From NCBI GenBank assembly GCA_003117195.1, contig BDSI01000169.1, positions 1 to 64,000 of the forward strand: a DNA stretch of 64,000 nt, read 5' to 3'. This document shows positions 21,609-32,975 of this stretch, in pieces. Position 1 is the first letter of the stretch; the number at the start of each line of letters is the position of its first letter. The DNA is from Eudorina sp. 2006-703-Eu-15. Taxonomy: Eukaryota; Chlorophyta; Chlorophyceae; Chlamydomonadales; Volvocaceae. Position numbers and translations under genes: made by a program. The notes beneath the pieces are model-generated. The model saw only the letters and a program-made list of their open reading frames with translations. It made no database searches and had not been told where the DNA came from.

Positions 21609-23220
21609 GCCTCCGGCGTGGGCTGGTGATGCGTTGCAAAAGGGTCCCTGACTGCCTTGACATTTGCCGTGTGGGGTAAGCTCTAGAAGAAGAAATTTGC
21701 CAATACGAGAAGGGAACGAAACAAACCATGCCCGGCGCTGCCTGACAAATGCTGCTACCTCTCAAAGCAAGACCCTCGGGCACGAACAGAGGCGACTCAA
21801 CCCTCCAAACACTCTTCGACGCCGCCCTCAAGACACGCCTGGACCCTCCCTGTCACGCTGGCTCCTCCACCACTCCCCCCATTGGGTCCCCTCCAAACCC
21901 CACGGAATGATTAGGCCGTGACCTCGACGGGTGCTGCGCACTTCTTCTGCTCCCCCAATACCGCCAGGATGGGTTGCTGCGGCGATTCCCGATCCCAGCC
22001 GCGGCGGGGAACACCACGTGCTGCGTCGATCGCTGTAGCGCGCAGAAGTCCGCCTGTCATGACACACTGCATGCTGTGCACGGTGGGTGCGGATGGATGA
22101 TACTAGTGTGGCGCGCACGTGGGCGAGACGCAGGGCGGCCCCCTTGCGCGGAGACTGATTAGCCGAGCATGGTCTGGAATGCAAGGCTGCTCAGCATCCT
22201 GCCACGTGCGGTCTCGAGAAGAATCGCAGTAGTAGTCGTGTCATGCCGCGTTACTGGCTTGGCTCCAGATGGGAGAGTAGAAGGATAGATACAACCGTTG
22301 ATGAGCTGCGGTCGAGCAATAACTCCTTGTAAATACTGAGCTCCACTGATGTCCCGTTTGGATCTCGTTCGAACCTGATCACTATCGCTATCGGCTCCGG
22401 ATACTGGTCTCACACTCTCAGATGCGACTTAGGTATTACAGCAATTACCGGTGCCTCAGGTGCTCTCCTAGCAACCTCTCTCGGCCCGTCGGGACTTATC
22501 CCTGCCCGATGCTGTGTATCCAAAACAGTCTCGATCTGTTGCGCGATCACACAAAGTACCTTGGGCGTGGAGAACACTTTCTGCGCATGCCCAGGAGCGA
22601 GGACTATGGCCGCGCGCAGCCACAAAACTACCGAGATTCACAAACATGCGCCCTCCTGGAGCGACCCGATTACTCCGACAGACTTCTACGTTCGCAAACT
22701 AATTACCAACTAATAACATCAGTAACTACTAAAACAAGAGAAATACCCCTGATCAAATACCTAGGAAAGCGACTTCATCCAACGCACGAGCGCCCAACAG
22801 ACCCATGGGTACGCGCATCGAACCCAACCAACCGCAGTCCTCCCCAACCCGTTGCACTGTTGGCCACTGACAGCTCAGATTCCAACTGTTTGCCGGTAAA
22901 ACGACCGCTGCCGGTAATCCAGCACGACAGTCGTTGGGACTTACAGCAATGCCATTCTAAGAGCTGCGCGCAAAGAGGCGCGGCCATGACATTGTTCGTG
23001 TTCTCATCAATCCTACAGTCAACTAGTAATCAACAACGTTATCGTCGAGACACATCGCTGCTCAGCCCGGCTGAGCAGTGGACCTAAGTGGCGCTACTGG
23101 CCCACGGCCGGCCCTCCTGGAGTCCCGGACCAACTGACGTGCCCGAGGAGGGTAGGGCCAGACCAGTGGGAGTTGGCAGCTGGACATGTAGGCGAGGGCC
23201 GCTTGCGACGGGAAGGGGTG

Positions 23221-25482
23221 TACCAACCCCCGTTCCCCTGCAGGCAACGCACCGTGTAAACGCTGTTGTCGTTGGTTAGGCCGGACAGAGCGTGAACCAC
23301 GCCCTGCTTCTTCGAAGTGGCTTGGTATACCGTCTTGATGTCGACGAAGTTCACGCCGGACCACTCTTCGTACTTTGGCCACGGCGACACCTGCTTGCGG
23401 CTGGCCGGCTGATCGAGGATGCAGCTGGCCGGCTGACCGGGGATGCGGATGGCCGGCTCCTTGGGGAGGATCAGCCTGTTGGCATATGAGTTACGCAGCC
23501 ACACGCCCGCAGCGTCGCATACACACATGGTAACATGGGAAACGGACATGAGCAGATGGGCGTCAAGATCGCACACAAGCATTGACGCACATAAGCAATT
23601 GGGCGTCAAGATGCTGGAAACACTCGCGGTCGCAAGGCACCTTACAGGCACAAGCACAACCCTCCACACTCTTTCACTGCTCTCTCGAAACCTGCGGTGG
23701 GATGGACAGCTTTCCGCTCCACTCCCACTGGAACCACGGTCTTCGGGTACCGTGAAACCTGTGCCCGCAGCAGCCGGTAGAAGTTGATGGTGGCCACCAC
23801 CGCCGCAGCGCGGTTGCTTGCGTCTATCAGGTTGAACACGGGACTCATTGGCTTTACGTCGCCCACCCGCGGGATGGCCAAGAACTGCAGCTCGCTGCCG
23901 GCGGCCGCATAGCATGGCAGGTACTCGGTGCTGGGCGATTGCATTAGGGGCCACGGAGGACTTTGTGAGTAATCAATCATGAAGACGTTTGGCCGCTCAT
24001 TCAACACGGGCACCTTAACATCGGTTCACTGAAAACAAGAAAGACGCTGCCTGAAGTACAGTCAACCCCTATCTGCCGATTGACGCACGACTCACTTCCC
24101 GTAATACACATGTGAACAGCGGGCAGTCTTCTTGTGGAGGTCCGCGATCGCCCCCCCCAGGTCACCAGCCGGCTTGTTCGCCCACTTCGCCAGCAGACGT
24201 ATGTGCGTGTCATCCCGCAGAACTCCGTCAGGCCGAAGGGGTGAGCCGCCTTTGGACATCAGGGTCATCAGGGAGGTCGAGTCCCCCTGGTCGCGTTCCA
24301 CGGTTAACCCTGAGGGCAGCGGGGTCACGGTCACGCTCTTGCTTGAACGGTGTTGGGATTCCAAGGTAGGGACGGTGAACGCCTCTATTGTCAGCCCAAC
24401 AAGTGGCTTCCACGTAGCACATGCTGCGTGCCAAGCTGGATGACAGCAGACAGGCTCAGCATGCAATATGCCCCAAGATGCGCACATCGTGAACCGGCAT
24501 ACCATACACCATGTGTAAGGGATGCATGCCTGTGCGGTTGTCTTCCAAAAAGGTTACCGACCCCGCACACTTTCACAATTTTCCCCTGCCGCGTTTCAAG
24601 GGACCATACCTATGCCCAGATCCACTAGCACTCTGTCCAGCATCATCAGCAGTGTAGTAACCACCGCGTTCTCGATGCACACCGTCCACATCTTCGAACT
24701 GCCCGTGCCGCCCACGAGCAGCGGCGACGTCAGACTGCAGCCAACTGCATGGGCGAAGACGCCTGAGGCCGCCTGGAAGCAATCCTTCAATTCTGGAAAT
24801 ATAAATGCATACTCCAGAGCGTCCGGGTTGATCGGGATCTTGCCCGAAGGTGGCTTCGACAGGAACGCCCTGAGGTCCCCCAAAGCTGGAGGTGCGTCCA
24901 GCTGAGGCTCAAGCAGTTGCTTGGCGAAAGACATCGACAGGTCCGTGCCTGCAGGAGAAGTGCGAGAGGTTCAGACCCTAACGTCCTACCGATACGCAAC
25001 TAACAATGCTTTGGTCCTGAGAGGGGTTGCCATCGTGAAAGTTCGACGGCGCAACATGCACAGGGTCCTTGCAACGTGAACGACAGTAAACCCACGGGTA
25101 TCGCGGAAAGGCATTCCTATCGCTGGCTAAGAAGTTATCTGGGCCATTTTGATTGCAAGCGTAGTAGCCAGGTCCACCATGTACCACTGTATTCGTCACA
25201 GACCCCAAAGCAAACAGGTGACACACAGCCTCTACCACTTTGGGCCTGCTTACAGTTACCACTGTAACGTGAATCAGCCCCACTAACAGCCCCACTAAGG
25301 GATATACGCGATGGACATTTCGCAGGTCACAAGTGGACTTCAGTTTCACCACAGCGAAGAGTCAGCCCTGGAACCCTGACGGACTTCGTCAACGTGCAGG
25401 ACTTCGTCAAATCCTGCTGCACGTTGACACTTGAAGCAAGATTCGTGCACAAAAACTGCTTACCGCGCGTTGGCGTGGCCAT
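23221..25482 (-). pseudogene. Truncated second copy of the Crinkler-type gene
   Basis: Exons align one-to-one with the intact copy: 25464-25482 (ATG 25482), 24610-24948, 24096-24384, 23692-23960 and about 23223-23490. Exons 3 and 4 keep the same lengths (289 and 269 nt), so divergence is mainly by substitution. The last two exons, carrying the HRD and FLID kinase core, are missing: homology ends in exon 5 at about 23221, where unrelated sequence begins. The nuclease-like motif KWEDK has become KWANK, removing the acidic residue. Exon 5 carries an in-frame expansion of a QPA-containing unit. Loss of both putative active sites supports a decaying or repurposed copy; transcription cannot be judged. 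Confidence 0.5.
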
Positions 25483-26091
25483 CGTCTGGGCTGCAGCCAG
25501 GAGATCCAGGAGATACTTCGGCTAAACGCGGTACCCCGGAGCGAGCGAGCAGCTTAATTGCTGGTCCCCCTTGTAGCGATCGCTTCCTAAACGCGGTCCC
25601 CCTTCTAGCGATTGCTTCCTGAATGCGGGTCTCTATGTTAAGAGAACGGTTGATGAACGATCGCTGAACGGTCAATGAACGTAAGCTCAGGCCCTGTAGG
25701 GCTTACCAGCTGGCACCTGGAACATCTGGTCAAGGCAGCGATGTTGAGATGAAGGAGACGTTTACGCTCGGTACAACGGTTGTACGACACAAGAAGTCTT
25801 TGTGCAACTATGCAACGCAAACTACTAATACACACTACAATACACATACTACTAAAACTAACACATATGCATTGAACCGGTCAAATATGTTATAATGCAC
25901 ACTACAATACAACGCCATCCACCTTTCATTCATTTATGACTAGCTCGCCCATCAGGTAGCACCACGCCACCCTCCGGAGTTCTTTTTGTTATACCTGAGA
26001 CACTTTCTTTTGCTGTAGCCTCAACATATCGCGGGTATGGAGGTCTGGCAAGAACATGAAGTTCCCCTTGACCGTTTTCAGCACTGCTACC
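25483..26091. other. Intergenic region with short repeats
   Basis: To about 25,730 it is the duplicated 5' flank of the Crinkler copies, with two near-identical CGATCGCTTCCT/CGATTGCTTCCT units at about 25,560-25,620. The segment near 25,540-25,600 resembles the reverse complement of 35,960-36,010. From 25,800 to 25,950 it is AT-richer with repeated ACACTACAATAC. No gene seen. Confidence 0.5.
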
Positions 26092-27673
26092 ATGGACCGA
26101 CTGAGTCTCTGGTAAGGCTCACTTGAATAAGTGGCTGGCTATGTGTTCATCACACATACCGCCGGACTTCTCCTGTTCTTTCTACAGTGCGGGATGCTCC
26201 CTGGGAGCGCAGTCTCGGCGGCGGTGTACGTGCCGCTGGTGCAGACGCAAGGCTTGTACCTGCACCCGCACAACGTAGCCCTTGTTCGGAAACACAGAGC
26301 AAGCTGCAGGTGATCTGGGTTGGCCTACTGGGCAGACACACGCTCCCTCGCTACCGTCGACAGGGTTTCGCAACCAAAGGGACGGGCACCCGGCAGCACA
26401 GCAACGATCGGGATCCGAGGGCGCACCGAAACGGCTAAGGATGGCTTCTGTAACGCCCCGCGTGCATTGTGCGCGCGGATGAGATGTTGCTGTCCGTGGC
26501 TGTCAGTGGTAGTAACCGTTACATACAAGGTGGGCCCGAGTCCCGACCGGGTGGTCCAACGGGCCCAGATAGCTCGTAGGCGCCTCATCTAATCAACCCC
26601 CACCAAGGGCTACGCACCCATCCTCCATCAACCGCGGGGGTTCATGCAGCCCTACCGGCCACTACACTCGGTTAACAGCGCACCAGGATTGCCTCTCTGG
26701 AAACCGCGCCAGACCCACCGAATCATACGGCGGGGAGCGAGCCGGGATGTTAAGTGTTGGCCTCCTCCCCTTTGTGTGGGACCGCGGTGTGGCGTCCGTA
26801 ACGCGCATGCAGGACATGTTTGAACGCACGGAGGCCAACCCCAACGCCTGCAGCCTGTGCATGATGTTGCTGACGGAGCTCACTGCCGACCGCGCGCTCG
26901 CGTCGCTGGTGCACATCAATGCGCTGCGGAACGCAGCGCTGCTGGCCATCCGCACACCGCTGGTGGCCATGATTGATGTCGACCTGGCGATCAGCGACTC
27001 GCTGAGAGGAGTTCTCGAGAGCTTGGGCAGATACGTCTTAAAACACTGCGCCACTTGACGTCTGAGGACGCGCAGGGCACCGTGCTGTCCGCCGTCAAGG
27101 GTAAGCCGGGGACCTGGAGGCACATCTGCCCGTCTGGCTCGTCGACATGTCACCAAGCTGACAGCTGTGGCCCTCGAATGCTGTTGCTGGGGGGGCTCCC
27201 TGGGATGCCCATGTAGCCGTGTTCCTTCTGGAAGCGTCCTGGTCCGCGGGCCTGGGCGTTTGCGGGTGGTACAATGATGTGTACCATCACCACCGCCACC
27301 ACCACCGCCACTCAAAGTTCTCCGAGGGCTCGGTGCGTCACCGCTGTGTCCGTCGGTTTGCCTCACGCAGGCGACAAGCAGCGGCTGGCGACGCTGTGGC
27401 AGAGCCGGCACCTCCGCATATTCTCGGTGGACATTTTCCCCCAGGGCCACAATGCCACCGACTACCAAAGGTACGAACCCGCCCGTCCGCTCCGAAGCCG
27501 AGGCCCAGAGGCGCGGCGAGCGCTAGGCTGAGGCGGAAGCGATCTGCATGCCTGTCTGCCTGACGGTGTGTCTTGCTGCCGCGTGTGGTGTCGTTGGGCA
27601 GGTGGCTGAGCGCAAGTGAGCCGTACAGCATCCAGTACGGACGCGGCTGCGAGCCATGGGGCATCGCGCCAAG
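26092..27673 (+). pseudogene. LARGE/GT49-type glycosyltransferase, fragmentary
   Basis: Pieces in family order on one strand: TATMDRLSL (26092-26111), SAVSAAVYVPL (26188-26309), LRNAALLAIRTPLVAMIDVD (within about 26812-27010), LATLWQSRHLRIFSVDIFPQ then GHNATDYQR (27371-27470), and WLSASEPYSIQYG then CEPWGI (27602-27673). The IDVD string corresponds to the DxD metal/nucleotide-sugar site of this Golgi family; the FPQGHNATDY and EPY-EPWGI motifs are typical of Glyco_transf_49 proteins. Phases join only between the last two exons. Earlier junctions need frameshifts or missing exons, and a repeat segment (26,515-26,745) interrupts the gene. The usual C-terminal NK-containing part is absent. Family call fairly firm; an intact gene is unlikely on this sequence. 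Confidence 0.5.
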
Positions 27674-29821
27674 GTGGGCGCCACATGCTTGTGTGAAGTC
27701 GGCTCATGCCTGACCCACCGGCTGCAACGGCTGTCTCGCCTGCAAGAGCTGACCGCGCAGACACACACACCCGTTCCGTCCGTTCGTTTTTACATAGTGT
27801 ATTGTTGCTACGCCCGTGCGTGCGCTGCGCCCTGGTGGTGGCGCGGTCGTCTTGCTTGCATGCCATGTTTGTCTTGTTGTATTGTCAATGGTCAGTAAAT
27901 CGCAGGTTTTGGTAAGTGTCCGGACCTGGGCGGTTATGGGTGGGCTTCTCGTTAAACACACACACCCTACCCTACTTTGGGGTCGGGCGGGTCTCTTCTC
28001 TAAACACACCCTACCGTGTGCGAACCCAAATGTGCGCCCCATTGACAGCGAACCCATTGCAGGGGTGTCGTTGGGTTTGGGGAGGGGCGGAGGGGAGGCG
28101 GTTGCTGGTTGGGGTAAGGAGTGGGGCAGCTGTGCTTTGGGCGCGGAAGGGCGGAGAGGGGTGTGTCTTTCCGTGTGATACACCTGATATGAGATGTCCA
28201 GGGGGCAGGCGGTTGGCGGTGGTGTCTGGAGGCGGGGGGAAGCAGACAGTGTGCAGCTCTCACCCCCGCACAGCGCCAAGTGAACATTCCGTTTTCGTGG
28301 CTGTGTAACAAACTGATCGAGACGGATGTGGTCGCATCTGAGGGGTCATTACAGTCGGAAGTTAAAGCCGGAACTTGAAGCCGGGCAAACCCAGCCGTCG
28401 GCTGCCGAGCTTCTGGGATGGCTGCGACGGTTCTGTTGGGACCCGCCGAGCGAAGTGAGGCAAACAGCTCCCGCTGCTCCCCATAGGACAGCGGTTCCTT
28501 GCAGTGGGGCCTGGAGCTTGTTTACAATGGGGCGGCGCTAGACAGTGCATGGGTTGCGGCTGCCCACACACACCCTAGGTGGGGGCCACCGACACTGTCC
28601 AGCTGTACGAGCCTCACATGGACGAGCCTCACACCGTTGTACGTCAAGATGACGACACCCTGACAGCCTTATGGCCCACATCGTGCGAACGCAGAGTAAT
28701 CGTACATACATGCCGTAAACATCGATCGTACAACGAGCACTGCGGACCGTACATTTGGGCGCGAATGGGCAGCCCGTGTTCTGTGACCCCCGCGTGCCCC
28801 CTCACATCCCCTCCCTCCATTCTCCCCGCGCCGCACACACAACCAGCGGATTCCGGGTATTTCGGGTAGGTGTCATCTACTTCCTTCGCCTACATCGCCT
28901 GTTAAGCTGGACTTCGCTTCTCGCGGCTCAGTTATTTTTTACACAACCAGCGGCCCAACCTGCGGCTTGCACTTGCCCCCTTTTGCCAAGACAGCGAACC
29001 CCCCCATCACCACCACCGTCACCATCACCACCGTCACCATCACCATTACTAGCAGACACATATACACGCGAAAGAAACGCACACGCAAAAGGCATGGTCG
29101 CAGGGCCTAGACCTGACGCCATTGGGACTTTAACTTGATAATAAGAACAACTTAAACAAGTGGAAGTCGGACGATTAAGACGATTACAGGCAGGTATCAA
29201 CAACAAGGAAGCCAACCTGCGACCCAGCAAGGCGGGCATTGCTTTGGCCCCCGTGAAACCTGCGTAGAGCTCAACTCCTCCGTACTCTCCTCCCCCCGCC
29301 GGACCCTGATCAGAACTCCCACCTTGCCCTGCCCAGCACCCCTGCCAGCCAGTCGACAGCGTTTCCCTTGCTCTTCACTTTGGAGCGACACAGCCATGGG
29401 AGCTGCGTGTACCGCTCATCTTACGACAGCACACAAATCACTGTACACAAACTGCAATGGAGATGTAGTTCGGTTTGTCCACATCCTCATCCTCATCCTC
29501 CGCCTCAGATTCGCGGGCAACCACTGGCCTCCAGAGACTGCTGCTGCCGCCAGTGAGTTGTCAGCACTAGACTGATTGCGCGCCACACCGCACCTAGCTC
29601 CCCCCCCTTGTTCCGTAGCCGGCCCCCGAGCCGCCCAAGCAACCAACCAACCCGGGCACCCGCGGCCGCTCCTCCCTGCCTGCCAGCAGCCAACTGCATC
29701 TCCTCGCGGCGGCGGCGGCCAACACACCCAGGCAGCCTGCAGGTCTCCTGCCCCTCCATTCCTCCCCCCCTCCCTTCCTCCCTCCCTCCCTCCCTCAGCT
29801 CAGCTCAGCTCAACATCTCCC
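27674..29821. other. Repeat-rich intergenic region and HIR-A 3' flank
   Basis: Holds short repeats of GGGCGGGTCTC...TAAACACACCC type (27,935-28,015), the second copy of the 850-bp repeat (28066-28850), and from about 28,748 the start of tandem unit A. TTACA at 29184-29188 (TGTAA on the minus strand) is a candidate poly(A) signal for HIR-A, and its equivalents sit at 36706-36710 and 45178-45182 in units B and C. No plus-strand gene is recognised. Confidence 0.5.
28066..28850 (+). repeat. Approximately 850-bp dispersed repeat, copy 2
   Basis: Homologous to 13498-14345, same orientation. Near 28,840 it carries an insertion of about 115 bp absent from copy 1, bounded by ACAACCAGCGG direct repeats. 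Its 3' part is shared with the starts of tandem units B and C (about 36,260 and 44,726). Confidence 0.5.
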
Positions 29822-32800
29822 CTACCGCGAGGCGGCGGCGCTGCCCGCCTGCCCTCCACCGCCGACCCCCTGCTGCCCCGCGTTGGCCTCCAGGAAGCTG
29901 GTGCGGATCTGGTTGGCGATGTCGCTGACACCGGAGGGTGCATGGTTGAGGAACACCGTGGAGGCCTTGGGGTTGCTGCCCAGGTCCTGGGGGGGTGGGG
30001 GGGGAGGGTTTAGGTGTGTGTGTGTGTGGGGGGGGGGTTCGGAGGGTTGGGTGTATGTGGGAGGGAGGGCCAGGAGGGGAGGGAAAGAGGAGGGGAACGG
30101 GGCAAGACCGGCACGGCGGGGCATGCACGAGACCCTAGGCAGACTCCGGGGGGGTGGGCTCCGGGGCGGTGGGCAGTCGACCGGTGGAGGCCGCCCAAGG
30201 CTGGGGGACGTCATACGCGGCCGACCCACCCGCCCACCCACCCACCCACCTACCGTCCCACCGTGCATAGTTGTGTTACGGTGTATACATGCGTTCGCGG
30301 AAATATGTGACACGTGTGTGTGTACGGCATTTAGCCAGGAACCCGCCCTGCTGTCCGGGCTCCCCCTCCCCCTCCCTCCCCCTCCCCTCCCCCTCCACGC
30401 CCCCCCACCTTGAGCGTGTCGAAGTACTGCGTGATGAGCATGAGGGACAGCACCTCCTTCGGGGACACACTGACCACACCCGTCTGCACGGCGGCGGGGG
30501 CGGGGGGCGTAGGGGCGTGGGCGCGTGGGGGCGTGGGCGGGGCTGGATGGTGTGGGCGGTGTGGGCGGGTGGGTGACCTGCGGTGGGCACTGGACAGGGC
30601 TGTGTCGCCACGTCGGGTGCCTGCCTAGGGAAATGCATTGGGATGGGTTGGGTTGGGTTGCGTTGACCTGCTGCATGCCGCAGGTGAGTGGATACCGAAG
30701 GCTGCCAAGGGGCAACCAACCGCCGTAACCGCCGTACTAACTGTTATAAGTACGAACCACACCTGGAAGTCTGTCACGGAGTCGCGCAGGCCGTGAATGA
30801 TGGCCTGCGGGGCGGGATGGGATGGGGCGGGGTGGGGCGGGGCGGGGTGGGATGGGATGGGTACGACAATCATGGTACGTTCAACGCCATTTGACGACAG
30901 CCGCCGATCGACGAACACGTGTACGTCGCATGTACGAGGGACCACCTGGCGGGGAGGCGGAGGGGGAGGGGGAGGCGGAGGGGGAGGGGGAAGGGGGAAG
31001 GGGACTAGGGGAGGCGGAGGGGGAGGAGGAGGGTAAGGGGGGGAGGCGGGGGCGGCAACCTACCTGGCGCTGCCTGGCGATACCCTGGCCGTGAAGGTAC
31101 TTGGCCTCCGCATCGGCCTCGGCGGCCTTCACCACCGCCAGCTGGGGATGGACACACACACACGGGCGGCGGGGCGGAAGGGAGGGGCGGAAGGGCGGAA
31201 GGGCGGGAGGGCGGGGCGGGGCGGAAGGGAGGGAGGGCGGGGAGGGCGGAAGGGCGGAAGGGCGGGCGGGAGCGAGGGGAAGTCAGGACGGGGGGCCGTG
31301 GGCTTGCAGAAAGCGAGGACGGCTACGCGGCTCCTGAAGTCGGCCAACCTGGTGAGGAATAATGTCAACGCTTGGACGAAAGCGTTTGATTGGCAACCGA
31401 AACACACTGAAACCTCAATAACAAGAAAGCAAACAACGCACGCCCAGCAACTAACCCCTGACGAGTAGTGTGACCTCAGGCGGGCTGAGCAGGTGCACGG
31501 TATGTACGGCAAACGGCGGCGTGTTCGTTCTCACATACATACGCACGGTCTGACCCACCCACCTTGACCGCCTCCGCCTTCTCCGCGGCCGCGACACGCA
31601 GCCGCCGAGCCGCGTTGATCTCATTCATCGCATCTTTCACCTGTGGGTAAGTAGGTAGGTAGGTTCACCAGCGTCGAACGCCCCGAAATATGCCGTACAC
31701 CGTATCGAGGAACAGGACGATCGAGAACTAATAACGCGCTTTGCACCACGCACGCGCGCGCTACCTTCGATCCCCACAATATGCCGTCCACGGATGTGCG
31801 TGCCGCTGTATGTGCCGCCAGCAAGCAATCAAGCTGTCCAGCTAGATAGCTCCGGATCCCCTGCTTTGCAACCCGACGAACGAACTCGCTCTCCCTCTCA
31901 CGCCTCTCCCCCCCCCACACACACACAGCGACGCCTCGGACCTACCTTGTGCGCGGGCTCCAGGTCGTTCACCAACACATGCGCGATCTCGTAGCCGTAG
32001 TTGCTCATGCTCTTGGCCAGGGCGTCCTTGATGGACTTGGCGATCTCGTCCTTCAACTCGTACACGTCGTCCTGCCGTGCACAGGGTGCGGTACGGTGCG
32101 GGGTCCGCAGCGGCATCCCGGGAACGGGTGGCGGGTGGCAGGTGCGGTGGGGTATTGCGTATGTGTAAAAGAAAACTGAGCCGCGAGAAGCGAAGTGTTT
32201 GTGTTATGTGTTGTGTGTGTGTGTGTTTGTGTGTGTAAAAGAAAAATGTCCGTGTGGCTCGCTAGGGGCGGGTCATTCGTTCGTTGGCGCGTGCGTGCCC
32301 GTATCGATCCGTCCTCGCAATTCCGCAGCCCGCAGTCGTACACACGCACGGAAGTGTGGGGAGACGAGCGGGGGTGAGTGGCTGGGAGGGAGGGTCCGAG
32401 GTAGCCTAGGGGGAGCCCGGGGCGGGCAGTGGGGAGATAGGGCAGGGCAGGTGAGGAGAGGGGGCCGGGGCCGGGGCCAGGAAGGGCGCACGTTAGGGTG
32501 GAAGTCGGGGTGGGACGCACGTTGAGGCAGGCCAGGAGAAGTGGGAAGGGGAGCACTGAGTGTGTTATCACCGTAGCTGGGCCGGTGCCGCCGCCAGCCA
32601 GTGAGCTGGGCTGCCCACCCATCCAGCAGCCTCACCAACCCGCCTTCATTGCCAGCACCCACCCAATACACCCACCCACTACACCCACCCAATACACCCA
32701 CCAGCGAGAGTTTGGGCACCGCGGCGCGCACTTCGTCAAAGACGTACGCCGACGCCTGATCATCAGCGGGGAGCGAAGGCACGGGGAGGGACACAACAAC

Positions 32801-32922
32801 CAGACCGGCGGTTATGGGTGGGCTTCTTGTTTAACAACCAGACAGCAGCCAGCAGCGCAGCGGGCGTCGTTATCAACGCCGGGCACCCGCTGCGCTGCAA
32901 CGCAAGGTTGAGCGGGCACCGG

Positions 32923-32975
<53 letters not shown>

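Larger units (their letters stand above)
19458..23220. other. Intergenic region; one weak orphan frame
   Basis: From 19,458 to about 19,640 the sequence still aligns with the flank of the second Crinkler copy (25,483-25,730). The rest is lower in GC than the flanking genes around 19.6-20.0 kb, then GC-rich with CAG/CCG stretches (20.0-20.9 kb). I see no recognised domain apart from a possible short gene at 21138-21608. A 20-bp perfect palindrome sits at 21184-21203. Confidence 0.5.
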
